The notes under the pieces: generated by a model | What the model was told of the DNA's origin: nothing | The model's database searches: none | Seen by the model: the letters and a program-made list of their open reading frames with translations, nothing else | NCBI RefSeq assembly: GCF_026339995.1 | Contig: NZ_JAPEPT010000001.1 | Location: 694,501 to 758,500, forward strand | Direction of reading: 5' to 3' | Origin: Streptomyces sp. NBC_01481 | Lineage (GTDB): Bacteria > Actinomycetota > Actinomycetes > Streptomycetales > Streptomycetaceae | DNA: 64,000 bases | Part shown: piece by piece, positions 21,905-30,610 of the stretch | Position numbering within the stretch: the stretch's first letter is position 1 | How the letters are laid out: each line of letters begins with the position of its first letter | Made by a program: the position numbers and the translations under genes

Positions 21905-22930
21905 CTAGCGCGGGAGCACCACGACATAGGCGGCCGGGTCGCGGTCCGCCGCCGCCATCAGGGCGGTGCGGACCACGGTCGCCTGTTGCTCCGGCGCATC
22001 CCGCAGCTTGCGCGGCGTGATGTACACGACGGTGATGCCGAGCCGCTCCAGATGCTCGCGCTTACGGGCGTACTCCGACCAGAGCGCGTCCTCGTCGTGG
22101 CGGGGCGCACGGGTGTCCAGCTCGACGGCGACGGCCTGTTCGGGCCAGTAGGCGTCGAGGCCGCCGAGGTGCGGGCCGCCGGGGAGGCGCAGGTCCACGT
22201 TCCACACGGGGACGGGCAGGCCGTGCTCGCGTACCAGGTCGTACAGCCGGTCCTCGGCCAGCGCCCGGCCCTCGGCGAGCAGCCAGTCGACGGCGTCGAC
22301 GACATGGGGGCGGTTGAGCAGCCGCGCCCGGTTCAGCTCCTTGACGACCGCGGCGGGTTCGCAGTGCCCGCCGCGGACGGCCTCGGTGAGCAGCTGCCGT
22401 ACGACATGGGCATCCGTGAGCTCCGCCACGGCGTCAGCGAGGGCACGCGGCACGGGCGCGACGGGCACGCCGGTGATCTCCTGCGGTCCCGGCAGCTCGT
22501 GCGAGCGCACGAGCCTGGCGCAACCGGTCGACCGCAGCCGCCGGGTGCGGGGCACGAGGACGTCGATCCGTTCGAGGGAGAGGAGCGGCGGGGCGGAGGA
22601 GAACTGATGCAGGGCAAGGGCGGCGAGCCCGGTGACCATGGCCTCCCCGTAGCGGGGCGCGGCGCTCCGGGGCTCGCCCTGCGCGGGAATCACCGGGCGC
22701 CCGGCGTACAGGAGCGCGCCGTGCAGCCGCTCCTCGCTCGTCGGCGGGCCGGGGTGCAGCAGAAACACCCCGGGCAGCAGCAACTGCCAGGGTCCACCGG
22801 GCCGGCACTGCGCGGTGGTCCGCGCGGCGGACACTCCGTGCGCCCGCAGCTGCACGGCGGAGAGGACGCGGCGCTGGACGTCGGAGAGGTGGGAGAGGGG
22901 GAGGGGGGAGAGCGGGGTGTTGTGGTTCAT
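21905..22930 (-). CDS. AbiEi/DUF559-like protein with nuclease-fold C-terminus
   Basis: 341 residues from ATG 22930; an extension to 22999 is possible but unsupported. The N-terminal ~60 residues (SDVQRRVLSAVQLRAHGVSAA...) resemble the winged-helix start of AbiEi-type antitoxins. The middle is a typical actinobacterial AbiEi-like core. The C-terminal ~110 residues contain a vsr/DUF559-type restriction-endonuclease-like core: GGLDAYWPEQAVAVELD, then a basic helix (EYARKREHLERLG) and a strand VVYITPRKL. No toxin gene is adjacent, so a toxin-antitoxin role is not supported. Function unknown. Confidence 0.65.
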   Translation of the reverse strand: MNHNTPLSPLPLSHLSDVQRRVLSAVQLRAHGVSAARTTAQCRPGGPWQLLLPGVFLLHPGPPTSEERLHGALLYAGRPVIPAQGEPRSAAPRYGEAMVTGLAALALHQFSSAPPLLSLERIDVLVPRTRRLRSTGCARLVRSHELPGPQEITGVPVAPVPRALADAVAELTDAHVVRQLLTEAVRGGHCEPAAVVKELNRARLLNRPHVVDAVDWLLAEGRALAEDRLYDLVREHGLPVPVWNVDLRLPGGPHLGGLDAYWPEQAVAVELDTRAPRHDEDALWSEYARKREHLERLGITVVYITPRKLRDAPEQQATVVRTALMAAADRDPAAYVVVLPR

Positions 22931-23044
22931 GCGACGGGGATGCCCGCGGGGGGTCGGGGAGCTAACCGCTGTTACAGGCTCGTCGACATTTCGGGACAAC
23001 CTCGTCCTAAAGTACGGGCGTTCGACTGCCGATCAGACGCAGCG

Positions 23045-23150
23045 GCACATTCAGCCCCTCCGGCGTTTGAGGAGCGGGGTCCGGGGCGGAGCCCCGGTTA
23101 CGGGAAGGGGCGGGGTGGGGTGAAGCCCGCCGCAGGCGCACCCCACCCGA
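23045..23150. repeat. dispersed palindromic modules downstream of pepN2
   Basis: Contains TCAGCCCCTCCGGCGTTTGA (23051-23070), a GGGGCGGAGCCCC palindrome (about 23082-23095) and GCCCGCCGCAGGCGCACCCC (about 23122-23143). Same family as the clusters at 8.7 and 15.2 kb. It sits just past the pepN2 stop and may terminate transcription. Confidence 0.65.
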
Positions 23151-23152
23151 CG

Positions 23153-25723
23153 TCAGCCCGACGCCCCCGCATCGCACGCCTGCGCCCGCAGCCCCCTCGC
23201 CAGGTCGTCCCGCGACTCCCGCACCAGCCGCCTCAGCGCCGGCGCCGCCCCCTCGTGCGCCGCAAGCCACGCGTCCGTCGCCGCCAGCGTCGCCTCGCTG
23301 TCCTGCAGGCCCGGGAACAGGCCCTTCACCACGTCCATGCCGATCTGGATCGACCGCTCCTCCCACACGCGCTCGATCGCCTCGAAGTACTTCGGCACGT
23401 ACGGCGACAGCAGCTCCCGCTGCCCCGCCTGCGCGAAGCCGGAAATCGTCGCCTCCACCAGTGCGTTGGACAGCGAGTCGGACTCGACGACCTGCGCCCA
23501 CGCCTGGTCCTTGACCGCCGCCGACGGGCGCGCCGCCAGGCAGCGGACCTGGTGGCGCTTGCCCGAGGCGGTGTCGTCGCGGGCGAGTTCCGCCGCGATG
23601 AAGGTCTCGTCCGCCACCCCGTGCGAGGCCAGCGGCTCCACGAAAGCCCACCGCAGTTCCTGGTCAACGTCCAGGCCGTCGATCTTCGCCGAACCCTCCA
23701 ACAGGCCCCGCAGCAGCTGCAGATCCGCCGCCGACGTCGCGGTAGTGGCGAAGAACCGCGCCCACGTCAGCTGGTGCTGGCTGCCCGGCTCGGACTGCCG
23801 CAGCTCCCGCAGCGCGCCCTCCGCGAGCAGCCGTGCGCCCTGCTCGCGCCAGCCGGGCGCCGCGTAGTGGTGCAGCGCCGAGCGGACCCACATGTGCAGC
23901 ATCTGCAGCACGCCGATGTCCGACTCGCGTCCCGCGAACCGCAGCACCAGGTCGATGAAGTCCCGCGTGGGCATCAGCGCGTCCCGCGTCAGATTCCACA
24001 GCGCCGACCAGCACAGCGCCCGCGCCAGCGGGTCCGTGATGTCGCCCAGGTGGCTGCGCAGCGTCGCCAGGGAGCCCTCGTCGAAGCGGATCTTGCAGTA
24101 CGTCAGGTCCTCGTCGTTGACCAGGATCAGTTCGGGCCGCTCGGCGCCAGCGAGCGCGTCCACGACCGTCCGGGGCCCGGTGACGTCCACCTCGGCGCGG
24201 GCGTAGCGCACCAGCGCACCCGCCTCGCCGCGGTAGAGACCGACCGCCGCCCGGTGCGGCCTCAGCTCGTCGCCGTCCTGCGCAACCGCGAGCTCGGTGA
24301 TCCGGTCGCCCGCGTCGTACGTCACCACAGGGGTCAGCGAGTTGACGCCCGCCGTCTCCAGCCAGGACCGCGACCATGTCGCCATGTCCCGCCCGGACGT
24401 CTCTTCGAGCACCGCCAGCAGGTCGGCGAGGCGCGTGTTCCCGTACGCGTGCCGCTTGAAGTAGCGTCGCGCGCCCTCCAGGAAAGCGTCCTGGCCGACG
24501 TACGCGACGAGCTGCTTCAGTACGGACGCGCCCTTCGCGTACGTGATCCCGTCGAAGTTCAGCTTGGCGTCCTCCAGGTCACGGATGTCGGCCGTGATCG
24601 GATGGGTCGACGGCAGCTGGTCCGCCCGGTACGCCCACGACTTGCGGTTGTTGGCGAAGGTGATCCAGCCGTTGGTGAAGCGGGTCGCCCCCACCATCGA
24701 GAAGCTGCCCATGAAGTCCGCGAAGGACTCCTTCAGCCACAGGTCGTCCCACCACACCATGGTGACCAGATCGCCGAACCACATGTGCGCCATCTCATGC
24801 AGGATGACGTTCGCCCGGCGCTCGTACGACGCCTGCGTCACCTTCCCCCGGAAGATGAACTCCTCGCGGAAGGTCACACAGCCCGGGTTCTCCATCGCCC
24901 CGATGTTGTACTCCGGCACGAACGCCTGGTCGTACTTCCCGAAGGGGTACGGATAGTCGAAGTGGTCGTGGAAGAAGTCCAGCCCCTGCCGCGTCACCAG
25001 GAAGATGTCGTCGGCGTCGAAGTGCCTGGCGAGTCCCTTGCGGCACATCGCGCCGAGCGGGATCTCCAGCGTCGTCCCGTCGTCGAAGGTGCGCGTGTAG
25101 ACGTCGGTCTCGTAGTGGTACGGACCGGCCACGACCGCTGTGATGTACGAGGAGATCGGCTTCGTCTCGGCGAAGCGCCACACGCCGTCCTCGTCCCGCG
25201 CGCCCTCGCCGTTGCTCCAGACGGTCCAGCCCTCCGGCGCGGTCACCTCGAAGCGGAACGGCGCCTTGAGGTCCGGCTGCTCGAAAGTGGCGAAGACACG
25301 GCGGGCGTCGGCCGGCTCGTACTGCGTGTAGAGATAGACCTCGCCGTCCTCCGGGTCGACGAAGCGGTGCAGTCCCTCGCCGGTACGGCTGTACGCGCAC
25401 TGCGCGTCCACGACCAGTACGTTCTCCGCGGCCAGAGAGTCGAGCGCGATCCGCGAGCCGTCGAAGACGGCGGCCGCGTCCAGCTTCTCGCCGTTCAGCG
25501 TGACGGCCGTCACGGCGGGCGCCAGCAGATCCGCGAAGGTCGATGCGCCCGGCTCGCCGCAGCGGAAGCGGATCGTCGTCACCGAACGGAAGGTGCGTGG
25601 CCCGGAGCCCTCCGGGGTCTCCCCGACCGCGGAACGCAGATCGAGGGCAACCTCGTACCCGTCGACGGACACCAGTTCGGCCCGTCGACGGGCCTCGTCG
25701 CGGGACAGATTCTCACCGGGCAC
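23153..25723 (-). CDS. pepN: aminopeptidase N, M1 family (copy 2)
   Basis: 856 residues, the same length as the copy at 11903-14473. Motifs GAMENPGCV and HEMAH (H309, E310, H313) followed by WFGDLVTMVWWDDLWLKE (E332) are intact. GTG 25723 is the start: AAGGAG lies about 5 nt upstream and the N-terminus (VPGENLSRDEARRRAELV) aligns with MPGTNLTREEAQQRASLL of copy 1. Cytosolic peptide degradation. The two copies differ clearly in sequence (different residues around the shared motifs), so this is an old duplication, not a recent one. Confidence 0.95.
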   Translation of the reverse strand: MPGENLSRDEARRRAELVSVDGYEVALDLRSAVGETPEGSGPRTFRSVTTIRFRCGEPGASTFADLLAPAVTAVTLNGEKLDAAAVFDGSRIALDSLAAENVLVVDAQCAYSRTGEGLHRFVDPEDGEVYLYTQYEPADARRVFATFEQPDLKAPFRFEVTAPEGWTVWSNGEGARDEDGVWRFAETKPISSYITAVVAGPYHYETDVYTRTFDDGTTLEIPLGAMCRKGLARHFDADDIFLVTRQGLDFFHDHFDYPYPFGKYDQAFVPEYNIGAMENPGCVTFREEFIFRGKVTQASYERRANVILHEMAHMWFGDLVTMVWWDDLWLKESFADFMGSFSMVGATRFTNGWITFANNRKSWAYRADQLPSTHPITADIRDLEDAKLNFDGITYAKGASVLKQLVAYVGQDAFLEGARRYFKRHAYGNTRLADLLAVLEETSGRDMATWSRSWLETAGVNSLTPVVTYDAGDRITELAVAQDGDELRPHRAAVGLYRGEAGALVRYARAEVDVTGPRTVVDALAGAERPELILVNDEDLTYCKIRFDEGSLATLRSHLGDITDPLARALCWSALWNLTRDALMPTRDFIDLVLRFAGRESDIGVLQMLHMWVRSALHHYAAPGWREQGARLLAEGALRELRQSEPGSQHQLTWARFFATTATSAADLQLLRGLLEGSAKIDGLDVDQELRWAFVEPLASHGVADETFIAAELARDDTASGKRHQVRCLAARPSAAVKDQAWAQVVESDSLSNALVEATISGFAQAGQRELLSPYVPKYFEAIERVWEERSIQIGMDVVKGLFPGLQDSEATLAATDAWLAAHEGAAPALRRLVRESRDDLARGLRAQACDAGASG

Positions 25724-25857
25724 GGGCACTCCTTCGTGTCTCGTTCGGACAGGACCGATCCTCCCATGCACACCTGAGCGGGGTACGTGCGGGAATCGTC
25801 CGGTGACCATCGGCGTTGCCGATGGGAGGCGTGCGTGACGCCATGACGAGGAGAGAC

Positions 25858-26502
25858 ATGTCCGAGAACGGTCAGACTGGCAAGACCCCCGTCGACTTCT
25901 GGTTCGACCCCCTCTGCCCCTGGGCGTGGATGACCTCGCGCTGGATGCTCGAAGTGGAGAAGGTCCGCGACGTCGAGGTCCGCTGGCATGTGATGAGCCT
26001 CGCCGTCCTGAACGAGCCCAAGCTCGACGAGCTCCCCGACAAGTACCGCGAGGCCATGAAGCAGGCATGGGGCCCGGTCCGGGTCGTCATCGCCGCGCAG
26101 CAGAAGCACGGCGACGAGGTGCTCGCGGACCTCTACACCGCGCTCGGCACCCGCTTCCACAACCGCGGCGAGGGCGCGACCCGCGAGGCCATAGCCGAGG
26201 CGCTGGAGGATGTGGGCCTCCCGGCCGAGCTGATCGAGTACGCCGACTCCGACGCGTACGACACCGAGCTGCGCGCCTCCCACAAGGAGGGCATCGACAA
26301 GGTCGGCCAGGACGTCGGCACCCCTGTCATCGCGGTCCCGGGCTCGGACGGCGAGCAGCTCGCGTTCTTCGGCCCGGTCGTCACGCCCGCCCCGAAGGGC
26401 GAGGAGGCGGCGAAGCTCTGGGACGGCACGCTGATGGTCGCGTCGATCCCCGGCTTCTACGAGATCAAGCGCACGCGGACGCAGGGCCCGATCTTCGACT
26501 GA
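25858..26502 (+). CDS. DsbA-family / Rv2466c-like mycothiol-dependent reductase homologue
   Basis: 214 residues. Thioredoxin-fold DsbA family matching, from memory, the actinobacterial Rv2466c group throughout (FDPLCPW.W.TSRW, WHVMSLAVLNE, WGPVRV, DVGTP, FFGPV, KRTRT). That mycobacterial enzyme has CPWC; here the motif is C20-P-W-A23, so only the nucleophilic Cys remains, compatible with a monothiol, mycothiol-dependent mechanism (inference). Good ribosome site (GAGGAGA) before ATG 25858. Divergent from pepN2. Confidence 0.85.
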   Translation: MSENGQTGKTPVDFWFDPLCPWAWMTSRWMLEVEKVRDVEVRWHVMSLAVLNEPKLDELPDKYREAMKQAWGPVRVVIAAQQKHGDEVLADLYTALGTRFHNRGEGATREAIAEALEDVGLPAELIEYADSDAYDTELRASHKEGIDKVGQDVGTPVIAVPGSDGEQLAFFGPVVTPAPKGEEAAKLWDGTLMVASIPGFYEIKRTRTQGPIFD

Positions 26503-26528
26503 CCTCTCCCCTCGGTCTTTGCTCCTGG

Positions 26529-26565
26529 AAGGACCCCCGCGAGTCAGGTCCTCGCGGGGGTCCTT
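26529..26565. terminator. perfect 15-bp bidirectional hairpin
   Basis: AAGGACCCCCGCGAG (26529-26543) and its exact complement (26551-26565), loop of 7 nt. The plus strand ends in CCTT and it lies between the convergent DsbA-like and sodF genes, so it can serve both. Confidence 0.9.
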
Positions 26566-26631
26566 CGTCATACCGCCCGCACGTGAAGGCTGAGAAGACG
26601 ATCACGGGCAGGACGCTTCAGGTTCCCCTGC

Positions 26632-27267
26632 TCACGGGGTGATGAGTGGGGTGCGTTCCTTGGCCCGGTCGTAACGCCTCGCCACGTCCTGCCAGTTGAC
26701 GACCTGCCACATCGCCTCGATGAAGTCCACCTTCTGGTTCTTGTACTGAAGGTAGAACGCGTGCTCCCAGGCGTCGAAGACCAGGATCGGGACCGAGCCC
26801 TGGCCGACGTTGCCCTGGTGGTCGTAGACCTGCTCGACGATGAGACGCCCGCTGACCGGCTCGTACGCGAGAACGCCCCAGCCCGAACCCTGTGTGGTCG
26901 CGGAGGCCTTGGTCAGCTGGGACCTGAACTTGGCGAAGGATCCGAAGGACTCGGCGATCGAGTCCGCGAGCTCGCCGACGCCGTCCGCGGCCAGCGGCTC
27001 GCCGCCGCCGTCGCCGGTCATGTTGTGCCAGTAGATCGAGTGCAGTATGTGGCCGGAGAGATGGAACGCGAGGTTCTTCTCCAGCCCGTTGATCGTCCCC
27101 CAGGCCTCCTTGTCGCGGGCCTCTTCGAGCTGCTCCAGGGTGTCGTTGGCACCCTTGACGTAGGCGGCGTGGTGCTTGTCGTGGTGGAGCTCGATGATCT
27201 GCGGATTGATGACCGGTTCGAGCGCCGCGTAGTCATAAGGAAGTTCAGGAAGTGTGTAAACGGCCAT
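26632..27267 (-). CDS. sodF: iron superoxide dismutase
   Basis: 211 residues, Fe/Mn-SOD family: N-terminal helical domain with [14 protein letters not shown] and [13 protein letters not shown]-terminal domain with [13 protein letters not shown]. Metal ligands (three His and one Asp) are present. It detoxifies superoxide in the cytosol. In S. coelicolor sodF is repressed by nickel-loaded Nur while the nickel enzyme SodN takes over; the matching operator is visible upstream here. ATG 27267; GGAGGG lies about 11 nt upstream, a rather long spacing. Confidence 0.95.
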   Translation of the reverse strand: MAVYTLPELPYDYAALEPVINPQIIELHHDKHHAAYVKGANDTLEQLEEARDKEAWGTINGLEKNLAFHLSGHILHSIYWHNMTGDGGGEPLAADGVGELADSIAESFGSFAKFRSQLTKASATTQGSGWGVLAYEPVSGRLIVEQVYDHQGNVGQGSVPILVFDAWEHAFYLQYKNQKVDFIEAMWQVVNWQDVARRYDRAKERTPLITP

Positions 27268-27293
27268 GTCTGTCCGGTCCCTCCGACTGCTTA

Positions 27294-27310
27294 TTGCACA
27301 TCATATGCAA
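27294..27310. promoter_or_regulatory. putative Nur operator overlapping the sodF promoter
   Basis: TTGCAC-N5-ATGCAA, an almost perfect 6-5-6 dyad matching the Nur consensus (tTGCaa-N5-ttGCAa) known from the S. coelicolor sodF promoter. On the minus strand it overlaps TATGAT, a good -10 box, so nickel-bound Nur would block RNA polymerase. Confidence 0.75.
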
Positions 27311-27363
27311 GTGCACGCTAGCAGCAAGAGGGTCGGGTCATGATCAGGCGCCGGCCCTGGGGA

Positions 27364-27527
27364 GTGTCTTCAAAGTAGCGTCGTCCGCCCGAAGGGCGGG
27401 CCCGGCGGCGTCTGGTGCGTGCGATCGCAAGGCGGAGGATGGAGCCCACGCGGAGCGTCGGCGACTGACGACAACGCAGCGAGCGTGCGTGCCGGGCGTC
27501 GCCAGGCAGACGGGACTTTGAAGACAC
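27364..27527. mobile_element. MITE-like element, 164 bp, with perfect 13-bp terminal inverted repeats
   Basis: GTGTCTTCAAAGT (27364-27376) is repeated as its exact reverse complement ACTTTGAAGACAC (27515-27527). The interior is non-coding and contains a CCGCCC-GAA-GGGCGG hairpin (about 27386-27400). Short length, terminal repeats and lack of a transposase fit a miniature inverted-repeat element mobilised in trans. No clear target-site duplication is visible. It lies between sodF and the GDPD gene. Confidence 0.6.
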
Positions 27528-27530
27528 GAC

Positions 27531-28613
27531 CTAGGACTCCGAGTCCCCGGCCCACTGGTCCCTGGCGATCACGGCGAGGTCCGGGAAGTCGGTGACGACC
27601 GCGTCCACGCCGAGCCCGTAGTGCAGGGCGTACTCGGCGAACGCCTCACCGAAGTCGTTGGGGTTCGTCCCGCGGCGCAGCGCGGCGGGCAGGAACTGGT
27701 TCTCCGCGCGGAAGGTGTACGCGCCCACCTTCAGGCCCGCGGTGTGCGCGTCGGCCAGCAGCGCCGAGGGCGCGACGACCGAGGACTTGTCCGGGCCGAT
27801 CCAGTGCGCGTACTCCGCGATCTCGCGCAGCCCGTCGGGCTTCATCATCTGGGCATACGTCGCGGTGTGGCCGTAGGGACCACCGGTGGTGCCGAGCGCC
27901 TGCCACAGCGGAAGCCGCAGCCGCGCGCCCGCGATCCGCAGCAGGCTGGACGGCTCGAAGGACTGGATGACGCACTCACGGGCGTCGAGCCGGTTCCGGC
28001 GGACGACGCGTACGAGCTGGGGCTCCAGCGGGAGGCCGATGGAGCGGAAGTACGTCGGGTGCTTGGTCTCCGGGAAGACGGCGACCCTTCGGCCGTACCG
28101 CTTGGAGAGCGCGCGGGCGAGATCGACGACCTCCTGGAAGGTCATGATCTGCTGGGTACCGTCGAAAACGGTGTTGCGGTTGCGGATCAGCGGCAGTCGC
28201 TCGACCGCCCGGAGGCTCTTCAGCTCGGCGAGCGTGAAGTCCTCGGTGAACCAGCCGGTCACCGCGCGCCCGTCGACCGTCTTCGTGGTGCGGCGCTCCG
28301 CGAACTCGGGATGCTTCGCGATGTCCGTCGTCTGTGAGATCTCGTTCTCGTGCCGGACGACCAGCACATGGTCCTTGGTGGGGACGAGGTCCGGCTCGAT
28401 CCAGTCGGCACCCGCCTGGACGGCGAAGGTGTACGCCGCGGCCGTGTGCTCGGGCCGCCAGCCCGCGGAGCCGCGGTGGCCGATCACCAACGGGCGTGCG
28501 GGGTGCGGGTGTTGATGCTCCGCCGCGGCGGCGGGCAGCGCGGTCACGGCGGTGGTGGCGGTGGCGGCGCCTGCGGCGAGCAGGATCGAACGGCGTCTCG
28601 GCATCGCGGGCAT
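27531..28613 (-). CDS. Tat-exported glycerophosphodiester phosphodiesterase
   Basis: 360 residues. A twin-arginine signal (RRRSILLAAG, then a hydrophobic stretch ending ALPAAAA) and a GDPD TIM barrel: HRGSAGWRPEHT at the first catalytic His, WIEPDLVPTKDHVLVVRHE with the metal ligands. Cleaves glycerophosphodiesters from phospholipids or teichoic acids outside the cell. ATG 28613 is preceded by GAGGAG with 6 nt spacing, which beats the in-frame upstream starts. The stop TAG falls a few nt beyond the MITE-like element. Confidence 0.92.
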   Translation of the reverse strand: MPAMPRRRSILLAAGAATATTAVTALPAAAAEHQHPHPARPLVIGHRGSAGWRPEHTAAAYTFAVQAGADWIEPDLVPTKDHVLVVRHENEISQTTDIAKHPEFAERRTTKTVDGRAVTGWFTEDFTLAELKSLRAVERLPLIRNRNTVFDGTQQIMTFQEVVDLARALSKRYGRRVAVFPETKHPTYFRSIGLPLEPQLVRVVRRNRLDARECVIQSFEPSSLLRIAGARLRLPLWQALGTTGGPYGHTATYAQMMKPDGLREIAEYAHWIGPDKSSVVAPSALLADAHTAGLKVGAYTFRAENQFLPAALRRGTNPNDFGEAFAEYALHYGLGVDAVVTDFPDLAVIARDQWAGDSES

Positions 28614-28739
28614 GCGGGTCTCCTCATCGGATCCGGTCGTGGGGCGCGTTTGTTCATCACGCTTGCCACGCCGGATTGCGGTGAGGAGGCGGGGGAGTGT
28701 CCGTGTCATGTCCTGCGTGCGCGGTCCGCCCCGAACGCC

Positions 28740-28822
28740 GTACTCCCCCTACGCCCGCAGGGCGTAGGGGGAGTGTCGTCACACGCCGGACGGGCTGAAT
28801 TGCGGCCCGCGGTGGGAGGAAC
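28740..28822. repeat. perfect 14-bp palindrome plus GCCGGACGGGCTGAA module
   Basis: CTCCCCCTACGCCC/GGGCGTAGGGGGAG with a 3-nt loop (28743-28773), followed by ACGCCGGACGGGCTGAA (about 28782-28799). Both belong to the dispersed repeat family. It is immediately downstream of the APC permease stop and probably acts as its terminator. Confidence 0.75.
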
Positions 28823-30232
28823 TCAGCCCGCGGCCCCCACCCGCCGCGCCCGCACCTGGCGGACGTAGCCCACAGCCGCCAGAGCCACCGTCAGCCCACC
28901 TGTGTAGTACAGCTGCGTACGGGTGTCCGGCTCCCGTGCCATCAGGACGAAGATCGCGACCATGCCCGCGAGCGCGACCCACGTCAGCGCCGGGTAGAGC
29001 CACATCTTCACGACCAGCTTTGACGGGTCCTCGCGTTCGGTGCGTCGGCGCAGCACCAGCTGCGAGACCGCGATGAAGATCCATACGACCAGAATGATCG
29101 CGCCGATCATGTTGAGCAGCCACGTGAAGACGTCGTTGGGCCGCCAGTAGCTGAGCAGTACGCACAGGAACCCGAACACGGACGACACCAGCACCGCGGT
29201 GCGCGGCACCCCGCCGGAGGTACGGCCGAGCGCCCTCGGGCCCTGGCCGCGGGCAACCAGCGAGCAGGCCATGCGGGAGGCGCCGTAGACGTTGGCGTTC
29301 ATCGCCGAGAGCAGGGCCACCAGCACGACCACGTTCATGATCTGACCGGCCGCGGGGATGCCCAGGTGGTCCAGCGTCGCAACGTACGGGCCCTTCTCGA
29401 CGACCTTCGGGTCGCCCCACGGGACCAGCGTGACGATGACCGCCATCGAGCCGATGTAGAAGACCGCGATACGCCACATCGCCGTACGCACGGCCTTGGC
29501 GACGCCCTGGACCGGGTGCTCGGACTCGGCCGCGGCGATGGTGACCGTCTCCAGACCGCCGTACGCGAAGACGGAGGCGAGCAGTCCGACGACCAGACCC
29601 TCCGTGCCGTTCGGCAAGAAGCCGCCCTCGCCGGTGAGGTTGGCGGTGCCGGGCGCGTCCGTGCCGGGCAGGATGCCGAGGATCGCCAGCGCGCCGATGC
29701 CAAGGAAGAGGGCGATCGCGCCGACCTTGATCGCCGCGAACCAGAACTCGAACTCGCCGAAGTTCTTCACGGCAGCCAGGTTCGTGCCGCAGAACACCAG
29801 CATGAACAGCGCGACCCAGGCCCACTCGTGCGTGCCGGGAAGCCAGCCCGTCATGATCTTCGCCGCACCGATGCCTTCGAGGCCGACAGCAACACAGAGC
29901 AGGAACCAGAACGCCCAGCCCGCCGTGAATCCGGCCCAGGGGCCGATCGCCCGTTCGGCATGCACCGAGAAGGAGCCGGATGCCGGGTTCGCCGCCGACA
30001 TCTCGCCGAGCATGCGCATCACGAGCATGACGAGAAGGCCGGAGACCGCATACGCGATGACGATCGACGGGCCGGCCGCGGCGATACCTGCGCCGGATCC
30101 GACGAAGAGTCCGGCTCCGATGACGCCGCCGAGGGCGATCATCGAGAGATGGCGTTGTTTGAGTCCGTGCGAGAGCGGGGCGTCGGCCTGCTGGTCGACG
30201 GGCGCGGGCGCGGAGGTCCGAGACATGGGCAT
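28823..30232 (-). CDS. APC-family amino acid permease (GABA permease-like)
   Basis: 469 residues with 12 predicted membrane helices. First-helix signature IALGGVIGAGLFVGSGAGI and the EFWFAAIKV segment place it in the amino acid transporter (AAT) subfamily of APC. Imports an amino acid with protons; substrate not determinable. ATG 30232 or 30226 are both possible, neither with a strong ribosome site. A GTGTA-N5-TACAC dyad lies 46 nt upstream. It is paralogous to the permease at 31287-32783. Confidence 0.92.
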   Translation of the reverse strand: MPMSRTSAPAPVDQQADAPLSHGLKQRHLSMIALGGVIGAGLFVGSGAGIAAAGPSIVIAYAVSGLLVMLVMRMLGEMSAANPASGSFSVHAERAIGPWAGFTAGWAFWFLLCVAVGLEGIGAAKIMTGWLPGTHEWAWVALFMLVFCGTNLAAVKNFGEFEFWFAAIKVGAIALFLGIGALAILGILPGTDAPGTANLTGEGGFLPNGTEGLVVGLLASVFAYGGLETVTIAAAESEHPVQGVAKAVRTAMWRIAVFYIGSMAVIVTLVPWGDPKVVEKGPYVATLDHLGIPAAGQIMNVVVLVALLSAMNANVYGASRMACSLVARGQGPRALGRTSGGVPRTAVLVSSVFGFLCVLLSYWRPNDVFTWLLNMIGAIILVVWIFIAVSQLVLRRRTEREDPSKLVVKMWLYPALTWVALAGMVAIFVLMAREPDTRTQLYYTGGLTVALAAVGYVRQVRARRVGAAG

Positions 30233-30610
30233 GCCCTGTTCAGTAGCTGAGACGGGGAGGGCCCACAGTCTGGTTGCGTGTACCGCTTACACGGAACGGA
30301 TGTCCGCTATACGGGCACGATGCTTACACCTGGTGAACACATCCTCACGCCCACCTGCTCCTTGCCCTCCTCGTTCATTTGGCAAGATCCCACAGTGTCC
30401 CCAACAACGGCCCCTCCGCGCAAAACGGGCCGACCATGCTCCGACCTCAGTGACGAGCATCACGCCAACTCGCGCATGTCGCGCCGCCTTTGTGTGATCC
30501 CCACCAATCAGCGCGGTGGGCCTTTGTCGTCGGCCGACCGTGATCAGCACATTCCCCGTGGGCTAGCGTCGCCGTGTCCCCCAACCCGTCCTCGCCTCAG
30601 CGGAGTCCCG
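30233..30610. promoter_or_regulatory. divergent control region, permease/bioY
   Basis: 378 nt without a gene. A 5-5-5 dyad GTGTA-CCGCT-TACAC (30278-30292) lies close to the permease start, with a second CTTACAC half-site at 30323-30329: a candidate operator. Near bioY a TAGCGT (about 30564-30569) could be a -10 box. No riboswitch is recognised. Confidence 0.5.

Noticed and set aside
23007..23651. Minus-strand Gly/Ala/Arg-rich frame across the pepN2 end
   Set aside because: It is an alternative frame of pepN2 plus the repeat cluster.
26521..26640. CRISPR-like or small RNA gene at the GAGGACCCC palindrome
   Set aside because: A single perfect hairpin between convergent genes is simply a terminator.
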